Source: Sphingomonas sp. BAUL-RG-20F-R05-02
GTDB taxonomy: Bacteria; Pseudomonadota; Alphaproteobacteria; Sphingomonadales; Sphingomonadaceae
Length of the DNA: 64,000 nt
Reading direction: 5' to 3'
NCBI RefSeq assembly: GCF_022662305.1
Contig: NZ_JAKNQH010000003.1
Coordinates: 1 to 64,000 of the forward strand
A model generated the notes under the pieces. It searched no databases and was not told where the DNA came from. It saw only the letters and a list, made by a program, of their open reading frames with translations. How positions within the stretch are numbered: the first letter of the stretch is position 1; each line of letters begins with the position of its first letter. A program made the position numbers and the translations under genes. Of the stretch, positions 61,878 through 64,000 are shown one piece after another.

Positions 61878-63263
61878 CTAGGGTGTCGGCGCGGGTTTTC
61901 CAACCGCTGGCGCGGGTCGCCAGCACAGGAGCAACAACAAGAACGGCGTGACGAACTCGCGGTGGCGTTCGCCGAACTCGAACCATACACCGAACAGCAC
62001 CAGTTGCAGGCCGCATGCGACGACAAGCAAGACCAGCGCGGTCGGCACCGTGCGTGCCCCCGTGCGCCACGCGGCCAGCGCGAGCAGCGCGGCATGGGCG
62101 AGGTGCGACACCGGCCATAGCAGAGCGGCAAGCGGGCGCGGGATGGTAGGCGCCATCGCCTCCAGCCGCACCACGCCGAAGATGCCGACACCGCAGGCGC
62201 GCACCAGCTTGGTGGCGGTGAGACGGATGAAGCCGAGCGGCTCGCTTTTGATCCACGCCACCGCAATGGCGCTCATCCGCGGGCCGAGCGCGCGTTCAGG
62301 CAGGCCATGCAGTTGGGGCGGCGGCGGCATCCAGTTGCCGGTCGCCTGCGGATTGTTGCCGACCCACAGGCTGACCCCGCCTGCGCTGGTGAGCGGCACG
62401 AAAGCGCCGAAAACAAGCCAGTTGCGCAGCCACCAGGGCACCATCACCAGACATGCGAATGGCACGGCGGCAAGGCCACGCCGCACCATGCGCGCAAGTC
62501 CGACGTGTCGCCACAGCACCAGCCCGAGGAGTGCTGCAAGCGGCGCTTGCCCCGGTTGCGTCAGAGCGAGCAGTCCGGCCGGCACGCCCACCGCCGCCGC
62601 CGCGCGCCAGCCGCTGCCGGCACGCAGCCACGCATGGGCGAGCGCCAGGACCAGCAGCGCACACAGCCCCTCCTTTTGTGCGAGCGGGGCGGAAAAGATG
62701 ACGGACGGCCACACCAGATACAGCCATGCCGCACGGCACCCTGCGGCACCGTCCCCCAGGCGTCGGCCCAGCAGCGCGATCAACATCGCCGCGGCACCGT
62801 CTATCACCGTGCCGAACACTAGGACAGAGGCTGTGGAAAACCCCAGCACAGATCCCCAGCCGGCCAGCAGCAGCGGATAGAGCGGCGGGTAGAAGGCGTG
62901 GAAATACGTCCCCAATCCGCTGTCGTAGATACCGAAATCTCCGTGCAGCAGCAGGTTGCGCGCAAGGTCGACATAGGCATGCGGATCGCCCGGTGAGATG
63001 CGGCCGTCGGCGATCGCCGCCGATCCGCAGCGCAGCGCCGCAAGCACCAGCGTCATGCCGACGAGGCTCGGCCAGCGCGGACGACGCGCGAACGCCCAAA
63101 CGCCCGCAGCCGCTGCACCCGCCCAGCCGAGCAGCAGCGCAAATCCGCCTGCCGACCAGCCCCAGCGCACACCGAAGCCGGGCAACGATACCAGCGAATA
63201 GAGGAACAGCGCCGCAAGCACCGCCTGCACGGCGAGCCTCACAGGCGAACGCAGCGCGATCAC
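61878..63263 (-). CDS. GT-C-type membrane glycosyltransferase (PMT/ArnT-like)
   Basis: A 461-residue membrane protein with about 11 hydrophobic helices. The first periplasmic loop carries DGRISPGDPHAYVDLARNLL and YFHAFYPPLYPLLLAGWGS, whose acidic and His residues fit the GT-39/PMT active-site region. TSAGGVSLWVGNNPQATGNW lies near the middle. Substrates in this family are lipid-linked sugars. The GTG at 63263 overlaps the stop codon of motB (GTGA), so it is translated behind a flagellar gene. A role in glycosylating a surface or flagellar component is inferred from position only. Confidence 0.78.
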   Translation of the reverse strand: MIALRSPVRLAVQAVLAALFLYSLVSLPGFGVRWGWSAGGFALLLGWAGAAAAGVWAFARRPRWPSLVGMTLVLAALRCGSAAIADGRISPGDPHAYVDLARNLLLHGDFGIYDSGLGTYFHAFYPPLYPLLLAGWGSVLGFSTASVLVFGTVIDGAAAMLIALLGRRLGDGAAGCRAAWLYLVWPSVIFSAPLAQKEGLCALLVLALAHAWLRAGSGWRAAAAVGVPAGLLALTQPGQAPLAALLGLVLWRHVGLARMVRRGLAAVPFACLVMVPWWLRNWLVFGAFVPLTSAGGVSLWVGNNPQATGNWMPPPPQLHGLPERALGPRMSAIAVAWIKSEPLGFIRLTATKLVRACGVGIFGVVRLEAMAPTIPRPLAALLWPVSHLAHAALLALAAWRTGARTVPTALVLLVVACGLQLVLFGVWFEFGERHREFVTPFLLLLLCWRPAPAVGKPAPTP

Positions 63264-64000
63264 TCGCCGAACGCACCCGCGCGGTAGAGCAGGGTGATGG
63301 CGACGCGGCGGTTGCGCGGATCGGTCGGCGTGTTGGCGATCATCGGCTCACGGTCTGCCACGCCTTCGATGCGGTAGAAACGGGTTTCGGGTATGCCGCC
63401 GGACTCCAGCCGCCGCCGGGTCGCCTCGGCACGGCCGCTCGACAGCATCCAGTTGTTCATCGCCATCGGGTCGCCATAGCCGAGGCTATCGGTGTGGCCG
63501 CGAATCATGATCGGGTTGGGCATGGTCTTCACCGTGTCCGCGATCATGCCGATCAGTGTCGCCGCCTGGGGATCGAGCTGTGTGGTGCCGAGCGCGAACA
63601 TCGAATAGTCGGCGTCGTCGACCAGATCGATGCGCAACCCGTCGCGCGTGCGCACGAAGCGGACGTGCGAAGCGAGCTTGGACAGTTTCGGGCTGGCCGC
63701 CATTTCCTGTTCGATGCGGCGGTGCATTGCGGTGAAATTCTTCGCATCCTGCGCGGCGATCTCGCGGTTTCTCATCGAGCCGGCCTGGCCGCTGCCGGTC
63801 TGCGACCCGCCGTTCGCATTGACCGGAATCGTCATGGACCGGGTGCCGGTCTGCTTGGCGCCATGCGGGTAATTGTCGCGCGCGGTGATCGAATCGCCGC
63901 CGAAGATGCCGTTCGAGCCGGCGCTATTCTGCTTCAGCTCGACCAATGTCGGCGCGAAATAGTCGGCGAGTGCCTTGCGCTGCTTCTCGTTAGTGGCACC
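63260..64000 (-). CDS. motB: Flagellar stator protein MotB, 5' end beyond window
   Basis: The coding frame stays open to the window edge, so at least 246 residues are present and the N-terminus with its transmembrane helix is missing. The visible part starts with GATNEKQRKALADYFAPTLV, a MotB-type plug/linker segment. A linker with NSAGSNGIFGGDSITAR follows, then the OmpA-like peptidoglycan-binding domain: FALGTTQLDPQAATLIGMIA, IRGHTDSLGYGDPMAMNNWM, LSSGRAEATRRRLESGGIPE and DPRNRRVAITLLYRAG. It anchors the stator to the wall. More flagellar genes probably lie beyond the edge. Confidence 0.88.
   Translation of the reverse strand, partial: GATNEKQRKALADYFAPTLVELKQNSAGSNGIFGGDSITARDNYPHGAKQTGTRSMTIPVNANGGSQTGSGQAGSMRNREIAAQDAKNFTAMHRRIEQEMAASPKLSKLASHVRFVRTRDGLRIDLVDDADYSMFALGTTQLDPQAATLIGMIADTVKTMPNPIMIRGHTDSLGYGDPMAMNNWMLSSGRAEATRRRLESGGIPETRFYRIEGVADREPMIANTPTDPRNRRVAITLLYRAGAFGE

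Overview
The window looks like chromosomal DNA of an alphaproteobacterium of the family Sphingomonadaceae, most likely Sphingomonas. This rests on the high G+C, the large TonB-dependent receptors, the Caulobacter-like flagellar gene order (fliL-fliM-DUF6468, flgF-G-A-H, fliF...fliN-flbD-flhA) and the many sphingomonad-type hypothetical proteins. No rRNA, tRNA, CRISPR array or intact insertion sequence was seen.

Layout. 1-2.3 kb is a decayed region with a TonB-receptor pseudogene (minus) and a frameshifted Crp/Fnr-type regulator remnant (plus). 2.3-4.1 kb is a GAF-GGDEF-EAL c-di-GMP protein. 4.5-7.5 kb is a four-gene operon (PepSY membrane protein, DUF2271 protein, DUF4198 protein, ApbE flavin transferase) behind a clear Fur-box-like sequence. 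The DUF2271 protein carries an ApbE flavinylation motif, so the operon reads as an iron-regulated, flavin-based extracytoplasmic redox module. 8-12.8 kb holds carbohydrate enzymes: an alpha/beta hydrolase, GH43, GH15 and an SDR dehydrogenase. 13.2-24.6 kb is a mixed region: an outer-membrane barrel protein, two spore-photoproduct-lyase-like radical SAM proteins flanking a phosphoesterase and an ABC1 kinase, an FAD/NAD(P) protein, an LLM flavoprotein, a PAS-PAS hybrid histidine kinase, a DUF488 protein and a thioredoxin-reductase-like enzyme. 25-34 kb holds a lipoprotein and a second carbohydrate locus (GH28 with a single-base frameshift, a 989-aa TonB receptor, an FAH-family hydratase, a GH97 lipoprotein).

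34-51 kb contains HU, a SEC-C protein and then flagellar genes in three blocks: fliL-fliM-DUF6468-motE (minus), flgF-flgG-flgA-flgH plus flagellin (plus), and fliF-fliN-flbD-flhA-fliK-flgD (minus). The 10-mer TCCTATAATA lies just upstream of fliL, fliF and fliK. The FlbD-like sigma-54 activator has lost its Walker B aspartate and its GAFTGA threonine. fliG and fliH are absent from between fliF and fliN, where Caulobacter carries them.

51-64 kb holds a TonB-like protein, a carboxymuconolactone-decarboxylase-like protein, recF, an OmpA protein with an EF-hand loop, a LuxR-type regulator with a C-terminal membrane anchor, argG, two tandem paralogous polytopic membrane proteins, a FemAB/GNAT-like protein, a GT-C-type membrane glycosyltransferase and the 5'-truncated end of motB at the window edge. 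Start codons were chosen from Shine-Dalgarno spacing and gene overlaps, and uncertain ones are flagged.
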